A stretch of DNA of 64,000 nucleotides from CAIMUS01 sp963708455 (GTDB lineage Bacteria; Pseudomonadota; Gammaproteobacteria; Competibacterales; Competibacteraceae), in the NCBI GenBank assembly GCA_963708455.1, contig CAVPSQ010000001.1, positions 62,001 through 126,000 of the forward strand, given 5' to 3'. The notes beneath the pieces were generated by a model. It searched no databases. It was given only the letters and a program-made list of their open reading frames with translations, and was not told the origin of the DNA. Positions 46,272 to 53,914 of this stretch are shown here, piece by piece; within the stretch, counting starts at the first letter, position 1, and every line of letters begins with the position of its first letter. Position numbers and translations under genes: made by a program.

Positions 46272-46639
46272 AAGTTTGTATTCCTTGTACCGATGCCACG
46301 GGCGAGCAAGCCCGTCTCTCTATCCCCTATGGTCAGGCGCCGTTCTTTGGTCTCTGGGACGCACCTTCGTCGGGGGTGAACACCTGCACCGTCTATGGAG
46401 GTCTGCATATCGCGCCTTTCGAGGACTGGAACGCGGACAAGGACCGGCTGATCGAAGCCCTGGCCGCCTACCGGATCGAGCACTTCGGCTGCAATCACTG
46501 CACTGGCGAGAAGGCTGTGCAGAAGATGCTGGCTGCCGGATTACCGGTAGTCCGGGGCAGCGCCCAACACGGTTCCAAGACCGATCTGTTTCTCGGTAAC
46601 GGCGATGTCCTGGAACTGTCGGCGGAGGAAGCCGCATAG
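46268..46639 (+). CDS. NifX/NifB-type iron-molybdenum cofactor-binding domain protein
   Basis: The 123-residue protein is a stand-alone member of the dinitrogenase iron-molybdenum cofactor biosynthesis family: KVCIPCTDATGEQARLSIPY at the start, and CNHCTGEKAVQKMLAAGLPV towards the end. Stand-alone members occur outside nitrogen fixation and are thought to carry iron-sulfur or metal clusters. It is translationally coupled to the DUF134 gene (ATGA overlap), a common pairing. A two-component system follows 30 bases downstream. Confidence 0.9.
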   Translation: MKVCIPCTDATGEQARLSIPYGQAPFFGLWDAPSSGVNTCTVYGGLHIAPFEDWNADKDRLIEALAAYRIEHFGCNHCTGEKAVQKMLAAGLPVVRGSAQHGSKTDLFLGNGDVLELSAEEAA

Positions 46640-46669
46640 CTTGTTTCCTCCCGGCACTCAGGCCAGCCC

Positions 46670-48139
46670 ATGACTTTATCGCTGCACACCCGGCTGTTTC
46701 TGACGCTGGTGGCCGTCTGCACCCTGGTGGCGGTGGGCCTACTGCTGTTTGTCCGCTGGTCGTTCGAGCAGGGTTTCGTGGAGTTCGTGACCGCGCGCCA
46801 GGAGGAACGTCTGGCTGGTATGATCGAGCACCTTGCCGAGCGCTATCGCCAGGATGTCGGCTGGCAGCGGTTGCGCGCCGATAAGGGACTCTGGCTCGCC
46901 GTCTTGCTGGATCGCGACGAGCCCCTCCGCCTCGGGAGAGAGCCGCCGGGGGGATACCCGCTTCCCCGCGGCTGGTTGCGTCATGCCCTGCAAGACGATT
47001 CTTCCAACTGGCCGCCGGAACGTTTGCCACGCCGGATGGAGCAGGAGCCGCTGCCACGTCCGCTGGAACTGCGGTTGATGCTCCTGGATGCCAATGGCGC
47101 GATCATTTACGGGCGCCCGGAACTGCTGGCGGACAGCCGGCGCGTGCCTGTCGAAGTGGATGGCGCCCTGGTGGGGTATCTGGCCCTGCTGCCCGGCCCG
47201 AGCCTCGCCGACCTGGGCGAGATCCAATTTCTGGAACATCAGACCAGCGCCTTGCTTTTGATTGCGCTGGCCATGGTCGACCTCTCGGCGGCCCTGTCTT
47301 TTCTCCTCGCCAAACGGCTGGTGCGGCCGGCGCGGGCGTTTCAGGACACCGCGCGGGCGTTGGCGGCGGGCCGGTACACCGCCCGGGTCGCCGTTCACAG
47401 CCATGACGAGCTGGGGCGGCTGGGACGTGACCTCAACGCCTTGGCGGCAGCGCTGGAACGCAACGAACAGGCGCGCCGGCGCTGGGTAGCGGATATTGCC
47501 CATGAACTGCGCACTCCGCTCGCGGTGCTGCGCGCGGAACTCGAAGCCCTGCAGGATGGCATCCGGCCCTTGGAGTCGACGGCGGTGGACTCCTTGCACG
47601 CCGATGTGCTACGCCTTGGCCACCTGGTGGACGATCTGTACGAACTGTCCATGACCGACCTGGGGGCGCTCAGCTACCACCTGGCCGAGACCGACCCGGC
47701 GGCGGTACTGGCGGCGGATGTGGAATCCTTCAGCCAGAGTTTCACCGAGGCCGGGCTTACACTCACACTGGAGAACCGGCTGCCGACAGCCGTGCATTGT
47801 CAGGCTGACGCCCAGCGCCTCTCCCAGTTGTTCCGTAACTTGCTGCGCAACAGCCTGCGGTACACCGATCCTGGGGGCGGCCTGAGCATCGCTCTCAGTA
47901 CAGAGAAGGGCCGCCTGATCGTCGATTTTCAGGACACCGCGCCGGGAGTTCCACTCGAGTCACTGCCCAAATTATTCGACCGGCTCTACCGGGTGGAGAG
48001 TTCGCGCCATCGAGATACCGGCGGCGCCGGACTGGGGCTGGCCATCTGCCGCAATATCACCGAGGCTCATGGGGGCACGATCAGCGCCCAGCCCTCGCCC
48101 CGCGGCGGCCTGTGGATACGGCTGGAATTGCCCTTATGA
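46670..48139 (+). CDS. Sensor histidine kinase, BaeS/CpxA-like
   Basis: The 489-residue protein has an N-terminal transmembrane helix (about 8-30: LFLTLVAVCTLVAVGLLLFV), a periplasmic domain of about 160 residues and a second helix near 197-215. A HAMP region, a HisKA helix with the phosphorylatable His in DIAHELRTPLAVLR, and a HATPase domain (N box FRNLLRNSLRYTD, G box GGAGLGLAIC) follow. It would sense an envelope signal and phosphorylate the response regulator four bases downstream. The downstream Spy-like gene suggests envelope or metal stress as the signal. Confidence 0.92.
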   Translation: MTLSLHTRLFLTLVAVCTLVAVGLLLFVRWSFEQGFVEFVTARQEERLAGMIEHLAERYRQDVGWQRLRADKGLWLAVLLDRDEPLRLGREPPGGYPLPRGWLRHALQDDSSNWPPERLPRRMEQEPLPRPLELRLMLLDANGAIIYGRPELLADSRRVPVEVDGALVGYLALLPGPSLADLGEIQFLEHQTSALLLIALAMVDLSAALSFLLAKRLVRPARAFQDTARALAAGRYTARVAVHSHDELGRLGRDLNALAAALERNEQARRRWVADIAHELRTPLAVLRAELEALQDGIRPLESTAVDSLHADVLRLGHLVDDLYELSMTDLGALSYHLAETDPAAVLAADVESFSQSFTEAGLTLTLENRLPTAVHCQADAQRLSQLFRNLLRNSLRYTDPGGGLSIALSTEKGRLIVDFQDTAPGVPLESLPKLFDRLYRVESSRHRDTGGAGLGLAICRNITEAHGGTISAQPSPRGGLWIRLELPL

Positions 48140-48143
48140 TGCC

Positions 48144-48848
48144 ATGACTGACACCGAACTGATCTTAATCGTGGAGGACGAGGTCAAGCTCGCCCGGATT
48201 TTCGCTGATTACCTCGCCGCCGCCGGTTACTCGACCCATCAGCTCGCCGATGGTCGGGCGGTGGCGCCCTGGGTGCGGGCGCACGCGCCGGCCCTGATTC
48301 TGCTGGATTTGCTGCTGCCGGGCCGCGACGGGCTCGATATCTGCCGCGAGATCCGCGGTTTCAGCCGGGTTCCTATCATCATGGTCACCGCCCGGGTGGA
48401 GGAAATCGACCGCCTGCTGGGTCTGGAACTTGGCGCCGACGACTATATCTGCAAGCCCTACAGCCCGCGGGAGGTGGTGGCGCGGGTCAAGGCGGTACTG
48501 CGGCGCACGGCGCCGGTCAGCGAGCCGCTACGGGGATCGCTGACACTGGACGCAGGAAGCCTGCGGGTGCGCGCCGACGAACGGGAAATAGAGTTAACCG
48601 CGGTAGAATTCGCCCTGCTGCAAACCCTGTATACAGCGCCTGGGCGGATATTCTCCCGTGGCTGGCTCATGGAGCGGATCTACCCCGATAACCGGGTCGT
48701 CTCGGACCGTACTATCGACAGCCACGTGAAGAAGCTCCGGCACAAACTGGCGGAACTGGTCCCCGACCGCGAGCTGATCCATTCTGTCTATGGGGTCGGC
48801 TACCGCTATGAGGATGCCGGCGTCCGCCGTGGGCCGGGCGGACGCTGA
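48144..48848 (+). CDS. Response regulator, OmpR/BaeR-like
   Basis: The 234-residue protein starts at ATG 48144, four bases after the kinase stop. The receiver domain (about 5-118) has the acidic pair VEDEV, the phospho-accepting Asp in LILLDLLLPGRDG and the Lys in ICKPYSPREV. A winged-helix DNA-binding domain follows (about 135-230, with LLQTLYTAPGRIFSRGWLME and a VRGVGY-like end, SVYGVGYRY). It probably binds the repeated TGCACA sites at 48882-48909 immediately downstream of its own gene. Confidence 0.93.
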   Translation: MTDTELILIVEDEVKLARIFADYLAAAGYSTHQLADGRAVAPWVRAHAPALILLDLLLPGRDGLDICREIRGFSRVPIIMVTARVEEIDRLLGLELGADDYICKPYSPREVVARVKAVLRRTAPVSEPLRGSLTLDAGSLRVRADEREIELTAVEFALLQTLYTAPGRIFSRGWLMERIYPDNRVVSDRTIDSHVKKLRHKLAELVPDRELIHSVYGVGYRYEDAGVRRGPGGR

Positions 48849-48881
48849 GGCGCCGTCACTCTCGATCAGTTTCACCGTTTT

Positions 48882-48909
48882 TGCACAGTTTCTGCACAGG
48901 CACTGCACA
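48882..48909 (+). promoter_or_regulatory. Three TGCACA direct repeats at 11-bp spacing, likely response-regulator operator
   Basis: TGCACA occurs at 48882-48887, 48893-48898 and 48904-48909, exactly 11 bases apart. OmpR-family regulators bind tandem half-sites with about one helical turn spacing. The array lies 81 bases upstream of the Spy-like gene. TATCCT at 48919-48924 could serve as its -10 element, with the repeats overlapping the -35 position, as for an activator. Confidence 0.7.
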
Positions 48910-48989
48910 CTGAACGGTTATCCTGACATTGTAGGCAAGGCATACCGCCCACCTGCATGACAGTGACGAGAAACCAGAGGTAACCGACC

Positions 48990-49445
48990 ATGAAGAAGCT
49001 ATTCACCGCTCTCGCTTTCAGCGTTTTGACCGCGACGGCCATTACGGCTGCCGCCCAGTCCTCCGACTGCGGCGTAGGCCGCGGGCTGAGTCCCTGTTAC
49101 CAGCAGGGTCCTGGCGCCGGCTACGGACCCGGCCGCCAGGGTGGCCAAGTCAGCGTCGAGGACCGGATTGACCGCCGGGTCGGGCGCCTGACGGCCCGCC
49201 TCAACCTCAGCAATGAGCAGCAGGCTCAAGTGAGAACCATCCTGCAAGAGCAATCCGGCAAGGGCGCTGCCTCCTGGGAGGAGACTCATAACCGTGTCGC
49301 CGGGGTATTGACCGACGAACAGCGCGCCCAATTCGAACAGTGGCGCGCCCAACGGGGTGGGGGCGGCAGAGGCATGGGACGCGGGCCGGGTTACGGGCCG
49401 GGTGCCGGCTACGGCCGGGGTCCGGGCGTCGGACCGCAGAACTGA
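48990..49445 (+). CDS. Spy/CpxP-like periplasmic protein
   Basis: The 151-residue protein has a Sec signal peptide (MKKLFTALAFSVLTATAITA, cleavage near AAAQS). A Gly-rich segment follows, then a helical core with Spy-type LxxLxLxxEQ elements (RLTARLNLSNEQQAQVRTIL and GVLTDEQRAQFEQWRA) and a Gly/Arg/Pro-rich tail. Spy/CpxP proteins are periplasmic chaperones or repressors induced by envelope-stress kinases. It is preceded by GAGGTAACC, eight bases before the ATG, and by the TGCACA array, so regulation by the adjacent two-component system is likely. Confidence 0.88.
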   Translation: MKKLFTALAFSVLTATAITAAAQSSDCGVGRGLSPCYQQGPGAGYGPGRQGGQVSVEDRIDRRVGRLTARLNLSNEQQAQVRTILQEQSGKGAASWEETHNRVAGVLTDEQRAQFEQWRAQRGGGGRGMGRGPGYGPGAGYGRGPGVGPQN

Positions 49446-49636
49446 GCCACGCCGGCTGACCTTGGAGGCGTGGGTGAACCGATACTGTACGTCTGAGGTA
49501 AACTGTAACCAGAGGCTCTTATGCTCTCGTTTCCAGCCTGACTGGGAACGGGGGCAATGAGACTATGCCGTAACCCCAGGGTGGCAACTTCGGGCAGCGT
49601 CATTATAAAAAGCAGAGTCACTGAGTGGTCTGTTGG

Positions 49637-50941
49637 GTGAGTAAAATAGGTCTTTTTGCAGGGGCGAGAGTCCTGCTCTATCTCGTTATCTGGCTGTGGC
49701 TCCAGACCGGTTTGGCGATGGGAGCCACGCCACCAGCCAGCGAGTGGGTCAGTTGGAACGTGCAGGGCGAACCGCAGATTCAGTTGTATTTCTTCTGGAC
49801 TGGTACCTGCCCTCACTGCCGCCAGGCGCGACCGTTCGTACAAGCACTCGCCCAGCAATACCCCTGGTTACAGGTGCACAGTTTTCAGATCGACCACGAT
49901 CTGGCGGGCCGACTGCGCTATCAACAGATGGCGGCGGCACTGGGCCAGGAAGCCCGGTCGGTACCGGCATTTCTGGCCTGCGGCGCCCTGCGAGTGGGGT
50001 ATGATCACGCCGACGGCATGGGGCGCGAACTGCGTGAATGGTTGCTGGCGTGTCGCCAACACTACAGCGAACAGGCCACGCCACCGCCTATCGAGCCAGC
50101 CACGGCAACGCTGTCACTGCCCTGGCTGGGCTCAATCGATCCACAAGACCTATCGCTGCCGCTACTGACGCTGGCGCTCGCCGGTCTGGACGCATTCAAT
50201 CCCTGCGCCTTTTTCGTCCTGCTGTTTCTGCTCAGCCTGCTGGTTCATGCCCGTCGTCGCCGCCGCATGCTGCTGATCGGCGGAGTTTTCATCCTCACTT
50301 CAGGGATCGTCTACTTGCTGTTCATGGCCGCCTGGCTGAATGCCTTCCGCCTGCTCGGCGAACTGAATTGGGTTACCGGGCTGGCCGGCGCGCTGGCCGT
50401 CGTCATCGGCCTGCTCAACGTCAAGGATTATTTCTGGTTCAAGCAGGGACCATCGTTGAGTATTCCGGCATCCGCCAAGCCCCATCTATTTCGCCGCATG
50501 CACGGCTTGCTCAGCGCCGACAGCTTACCGACACTGCTCGCCGGTACGGTAACCCTGGCGCTGGCTGCCAACAGCTATGAACTGCTCTGTACGGTTGGCT
50601 TTCCCCTGGTCTATACCCGGACATTGACACTGAACGGTTTATCCAGCGGCGGCTACTATTTTTACCTGACGCTATACAACCTGATCTACATTGTCCCGCT
50701 GCTGCTTATTCTGCTGGTGTTTGTCTGGACCTTGGGTGCGCGCAAGTTGCAGGAAGGAGAGGGGCGGGTGCTGAAACTGGGGTCCGGCAATATGATGTGG
50801 TTGTTGGGGGCGGTGTTGCTGCTCTATCCCCAGGGCCTGAGCCACGTCGGGATAGCGCTGCTGCTGTTGCTGGTCGCCCTGGTGTTGACGGGACTCATCG
50901 TATGGGTCGAGCAACGCTGGGCGGGAGCAGGATCAGGTTAA
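49637..50941 (+). CDS. Membrane protein with N-terminal thioredoxin domain (CPHC)
   Basis: The protein has an N-terminal hydrophobic segment (about 7-24) that acts as a signal or anchor. A periplasmic thioredoxin-like domain carries the active-site motif CPHC in FFWTGTCPHCRQARPF. Six or so transmembrane helices follow, starting at DLSLPLLTLALAGLDAFNPCAFF. The motif DAFNPCAFF with its membrane Cys resembles DsbD/CcdA-type electron carriers, and a second membrane Cys is in ELLCTVGFP. It probably moves reducing equivalents across the membrane to a periplasmic target. An in-frame GTG at 49625 is an alternative start. It follows the stress-response genes but is separated by about 190 bases. Confidence 0.85.
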   Translation: MSKIGLFAGARVLLYLVIWLWLQTGLAMGATPPASEWVSWNVQGEPQIQLYFFWTGTCPHCRQARPFVQALAQQYPWLQVHSFQIDHDLAGRLRYQQMAAALGQEARSVPAFLACGALRVGYDHADGMGRELREWLLACRQHYSEQATPPPIEPATATLSLPWLGSIDPQDLSLPLLTLALAGLDAFNPCAFFVLLFLLSLLVHARRRRRMLLIGGVFILTSGIVYLLFMAAWLNAFRLLGELNWVTGLAGALAVVIGLLNVKDYFWFKQGPSLSIPASAKPHLFRRMHGLLSADSLPTLLAGTVTLALAANSYELLCTVGFPLVYTRTLTLNGLSSGGYYFYLTLYNLIYIVPLLLILLVFVWTLGARKLQEGEGRVLKLGSGNMMWLLGAVLLLYPQGLSHVGIALLLLLVALVLTGLIVWVEQRWAGAGSG

Positions 50942-50964
50942 GGCTATCGTGCCCGAGGAACCTA

Positions 50965-51199
50965 TTAACCCAGCGTCGTATCCAGCACCATTATCAGGGC
51001 AAAGCCGGCCATCAGACCGAGCGTAGCCGGGGTCTGGTGACCATTGCGATGGGTTTCCGGAATGACTTCATGCGAGACGACGAAGAGCATCGCCCCGGCT
51101 GCCAGCCCCAGCCCGGTCGGGTAAGCCAGGGCCAACCCGCTCGACAGGCCCACGCCGAGCAGCGCGCCCAAGGGTTCCCCCACTTCGCCGTAACTGCGT
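50965..51199 (-). pseudogene. ZIP-family metal transporter, C-terminal remnant
   Basis: About 75 residues remain, reading GLALAYPTGLGLAAGAMLFV, then the metal-binding SHEVIPETHRNG and a final membrane helix. These are the last two helices of a ZIP-type divalent-metal transporter. The frame is cut at about 51199, where TAGGCTATA and the recombinase copy 2 region begin, so the element removed or displaced the N-terminal part. Confidence 0.85.
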
Positions 51200-51221
51200 T
51201 AGGCTATAGCGATTATAGGCT
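51200..51221. other. Repeated TAGGCTA motif at the edge of recombinase copy 2
   Basis: TAGGCTATA at 51200-51208 is followed by a second TAGGCTA at 51215-51221. The same TAGGCTATA lies 27 bases before recombinase copy 1 (9171-9179). It sits precisely where the ZIP gene is cut, so it may be part of the recombinase's crossover site. Confidence 0.45.
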
Positions 51222-51247
51222 AATTGAAATGCCTTCCTGGACCCGCG

Positions 51248-52192
51248 ATGTATGAGATAGCACTGATCGAGCCGGCGGCGCCGGCGCCGCTGGATCCGCG
51301 GGTGGCGGCGTTCGTGCATGCCGCCAGTGCCGCCAATACCCGCCTGGCCTACCAGAAGGATTTGCAGCGCTTTCTGGCCTGGGGTGGGGTAGTTCCCGCT
51401 ACGCCAGCGCAGGTGGCGGCTTACCTGGCGGCGCATGCCGCCAGCCATGCGCCGGCATCGCTGGGTCGGTGGCTGGTGAGCCTGGGTCGGGCCCATACCA
51501 CCCAGGGGTTGGTCAATCCCTGCCAGAGTGAGTTGGTGCGCACCACCCTGCGGGGCATCCGCCGGCAGCGGGGGATGAGGCAGCGGCAGGTGGCGCCAGC
51601 GGTGCGCGACGAGGTGCTGTTGATGGTTAGCCAGTTGGGCGACAGTCTGCGCGACTGCCGTGATCGGGCGCTGCTGTTGGTGGGCTTCGCCGGGGCATTG
51701 CGGCGGTCGGAACTGGTGGCTCTGACCACGGCCAATATCGCCTTTGTCGATCACGGCATGACGCTGACGGTACGCCGCTCCAAGACCGATCAACAGGGAC
51801 AGGGCCGCACCCTCGGGGTGCCGTGGGCGCGCGGCAAGGTCTGCCCCACCACAGCGCTGCGCGCGTGGCTGGAGCGGTCCGGCGGTCTGCCGCCGGGGGC
51901 GCCTGCGCCCATCTTCCGAGCGATCGATCAACACGGTCATCTGGCCTCCAGGGCGCTAACGCCCGGCGCGGTGGCGTTGATCGTCAAGCGCTGCGCAGCG
52001 GCGATTGGGCTGCTACCCGATTGCTATTCCGGCCATTCGCTGCGAGCCGGTTTTTGCACCACCGCCGCCATTCAGGGCGCACCCCACTGGAAAATCAAGA
52101 AAGTCTCCGGCCACAAGTCCAACGCGGTGCTGGACCGCTATATCCGCGCGGCCCGGTTGTTCGAGGACAGCCCGCTGGAGGGGATGTTTTGA
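51248..52192 (+). CDS. Tyrosine recombinase/integrase, copy 2
   Basis: The 314-residue protein is nearly identical to 9198-10163 from PLDPRVAAFVHAAS to the C-terminus DSPLEGMF. It has the same catalytic residues (Arg in GALRRSEL, Lys in RRSKTDQQ, HSLRAGF, GHKSN, nucleophile in LDRYIRAARLF). Only a few substitutions are seen (for example TTANIAF for TTADVAF). The first dozen residues and the DNA on both sides differ from copy 1, so the similarity covers only the gene. Both copies face the same way, 42 kb apart. Confidence 0.93.
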   Translation: MYEIALIEPAAPAPLDPRVAAFVHAASAANTRLAYQKDLQRFLAWGGVVPATPAQVAAYLAAHAASHAPASLGRWLVSLGRAHTTQGLVNPCQSELVRTTLRGIRRQRGMRQRQVAPAVRDEVLLMVSQLGDSLRDCRDRALLLVGFAGALRRSELVALTTANIAFVDHGMTLTVRRSKTDQQGQGRTLGVPWARGKVCPTTALRAWLERSGGLPPGAPAPIFRAIDQHGHLASRALTPGAVALIVKRCAAAIGLLPDCYSGHSLRAGFCTTAAIQGAPHWKIKKVSGHKSNAVLDRYIRAARLFEDSPLEGMF

Positions 52193-52256
52193 GCCGGTCG
52201 TTCCACCAGCGGCGCCGAGACGGGTACATGAGAGACCAACCCTTGCAGCAAGGATT

Positions 52257-52466
52257 TCACAGCAACCGGCCTTCCTTGCATTGGAAGGTCTTGCGGACTC
52301 TGACGCGGAGCACGCCATGCTCCGCCTGGCCGCAGCGCGGGCAACGGAAGCCTTGCGGCCAGCGCTCCTTTTCCAGCGCCGCCTCGGATTGCGCCTCGGC
52401 GCCGAACTGCTTGAGAAACTCGGGCAGCGACAGGCCCGGTTGGCATTGGATGCGATTCATCGCCAT
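52257..52466 (-). pseudogene. IS1595-family transposase, N-terminal remnant
   Basis: From 52466 the frame reads RIQCQPGLSLPEFLKQFGAE, then RWPQGFRCPRCGQAEHGVLR and KTFQC, the zinc-finger N-terminus of IS1595/ISXO2-type transposases. Similarity stops after the third Cys, before the fourth zinc ligand and the whole catalytic domain. The remnant lies directly beside recombinase copy 2, whose arrival may have removed the rest. Confidence 0.8.
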
Positions 52467-52514
52467 GACATGATCCTCCTTGGTGGGTAGGCGACCAGTA
52501 TGCGCCTTCTAACC

Positions 52515-52656
52515 GAAAACAACGGGGGTTGCCTGGGGTTGGCTGAAGAATCTTGCTAATCAGGTGCCTTTTTATCAACTTAAAAACGGGGGTGCCGCGT
52601 GCCTGCTCGAGTTCCTGTAATAAATCCGGATATTGAATCTGTATTTCATCGGCCAT
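52515..52656 (-). pseudogene. Remnant of a gene downstream of parB
   Basis: After the parB stop, with nine bases between, a frame starts MADEIQIQYPDLLQELEQAR and runs KLIKRHLISKILQPTPGNP before it merges with the IS1595 end. It is probably the first 45 codons of the next gene in the par operon, truncated by the IS1595 insertion. I do not recognise the family. Confidence 0.5.
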
Positions 52657-52665
52657 GATAGCTGC

Positions 52666-53577
52666 TCACCTTGAATTACTGGATAACTGCGGGCTCGGTC
52701 GGTCTTTCTCTACCTGAAAATCTGAAGACTGATCCCGCAACAGCAATTCAGCGTTTTCCAGACAGGCCATTAGGTCCTGATTCACCTCTGAAGCATGAGC
52801 CACTGCAGCAAGGCGAAACCGCTGGATAGCGAGCAGCAGCTTGTTCGTCGCCTGTTGCAACTCGAAAACTTGCCCATTTGGGCATGTTTTTGTCGTATCG
52901 TTGAGTACGCCCAACCAGCGCCGTACCGTATTGGAGGATTTACCCAGAATGATCGAGAGAGCAGGGCGCAAGGCTTTTTCACTCGCTCGCGGTCGGCCTT
53001 CGCGTTCCACATAGCCGGCAGCCCGCAGGCGCTGCACCAGCAGCAGGAGTTCTTCTTTCGTGTAGTCGCGTCGTTGTGTGTTGGCGCTGGTTTCTATGGC
53101 TAGCGCCCGATCCAGTTCCGCCATCGCATCGAAGGATAGTCGCATAACCGGTACTGGCTCGACCGGCAAGGCAGGCAAGCTTTGTAACCGCTCGATGCAG
53201 GCTGTCTGTTTCGCGCTGAGGCGGGTGGATTCCCAGCCGGCCAGATTCAGCCACTGTTGCGCGCGTGTTGTTGGATCGATCATGGTCAGTAGCCGTAATG
53301 CCGCGACTCGATGACCACCGTCCAGCAACCGGCCATTACTGTCTACTACGGGCGGCTCGATCAGTCCGATGGCAGCAATGGATTCCGCCAGATCGATGAG
53401 ATAGTAGGGTTTGAGCGTCCGGCTATCGCCAGCGGGGCGAGGTTGAATCGCATCGAGCGCTAAGGTTCCCCGTTCGGCCTGTTCGCGCTCCAGCCAGTCC
53501 TGGGCCTGTTTTGCCTGAGCCCGTCCTGCTTCGGCAGCCCCACTCTGTAATAATCGGTTACTCGCGCGTTTAGCCAT
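52666..53577 (-). CDS. ParB-like partition protein of the integrative element
   Basis: The 303-residue protein has a ParB/Sulfiredoxin-type N-terminal domain (IAAIGLIEPPVVDSNGRLLD, then GGHRVAALRLL) followed by a helical region with an HTH-like segment near LGKSSNTVRRWLGVL. The usual GERR motif is replaced by GGHR. It overlaps the 3' end of parA by eight bases, the standard parA-parB order. It probably helps to stabilise an excised or replicating element by binding DNA near the operon. A Gln/Ser-rich tail ends the protein. Confidence 0.87.
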   Translation of the reverse strand: MAKRASNRLLQSGAAEAGRAQAKQAQDWLEREQAERGTLALDAIQPRPAGDSRTLKPYYLIDLAESIAAIGLIEPPVVDSNGRLLDGGHRVAALRLLTMIDPTTRAQQWLNLAGWESTRLSAKQTACIERLQSLPALPVEPVPVMRLSFDAMAELDRALAIETSANTQRRDYTKEELLLLVQRLRAAGYVEREGRPRASEKALRPALSIILGKSSNTVRRWLGVLNDTTKTCPNGQVFELQQATNKLLLAIQRFRLAAVAHASEVNQDLMACLENAELLLRDQSSDFQVEKDRPSPQLSSNSR

Positions 53578-53914
53578 GTTTTAGCCACTCCACCAGCGCT
53601 AGCAGGTCTGCCGCACCACGGCAATTCGGCGCTGCTGTCATCACGGGAGTGCGTTCCGTGGTGGCCAGCGCTAACGCTACATCTTGCCTTACCAGCAGGC
53701 GCTTGATACCGGGAAATGAAGCGGCCAGCGCGGAGTCGAGTTCTTTGTCCAAAGCTCGACGGGAATCGACCCGGCTCATGACCAGTGCCCAGCGCTGAGC
53801 GCCTTGCCTTTTCTTTTGCCGCCGGGCGTTCAGGTCTTCGATGACACGAGCGGCGCCCTGAATGGCAAAGGGGTGGGCATCGACCACGATTAAAGCGATA
53901 TTGGCAGCGACTAG

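Noticed and set aside
48882..48909. TGCACA repeats considered as replication iterons
   Set aside because: Only three short repeats, no Rep gene nearby, and the position between a response regulator and its likely target favours an operator.
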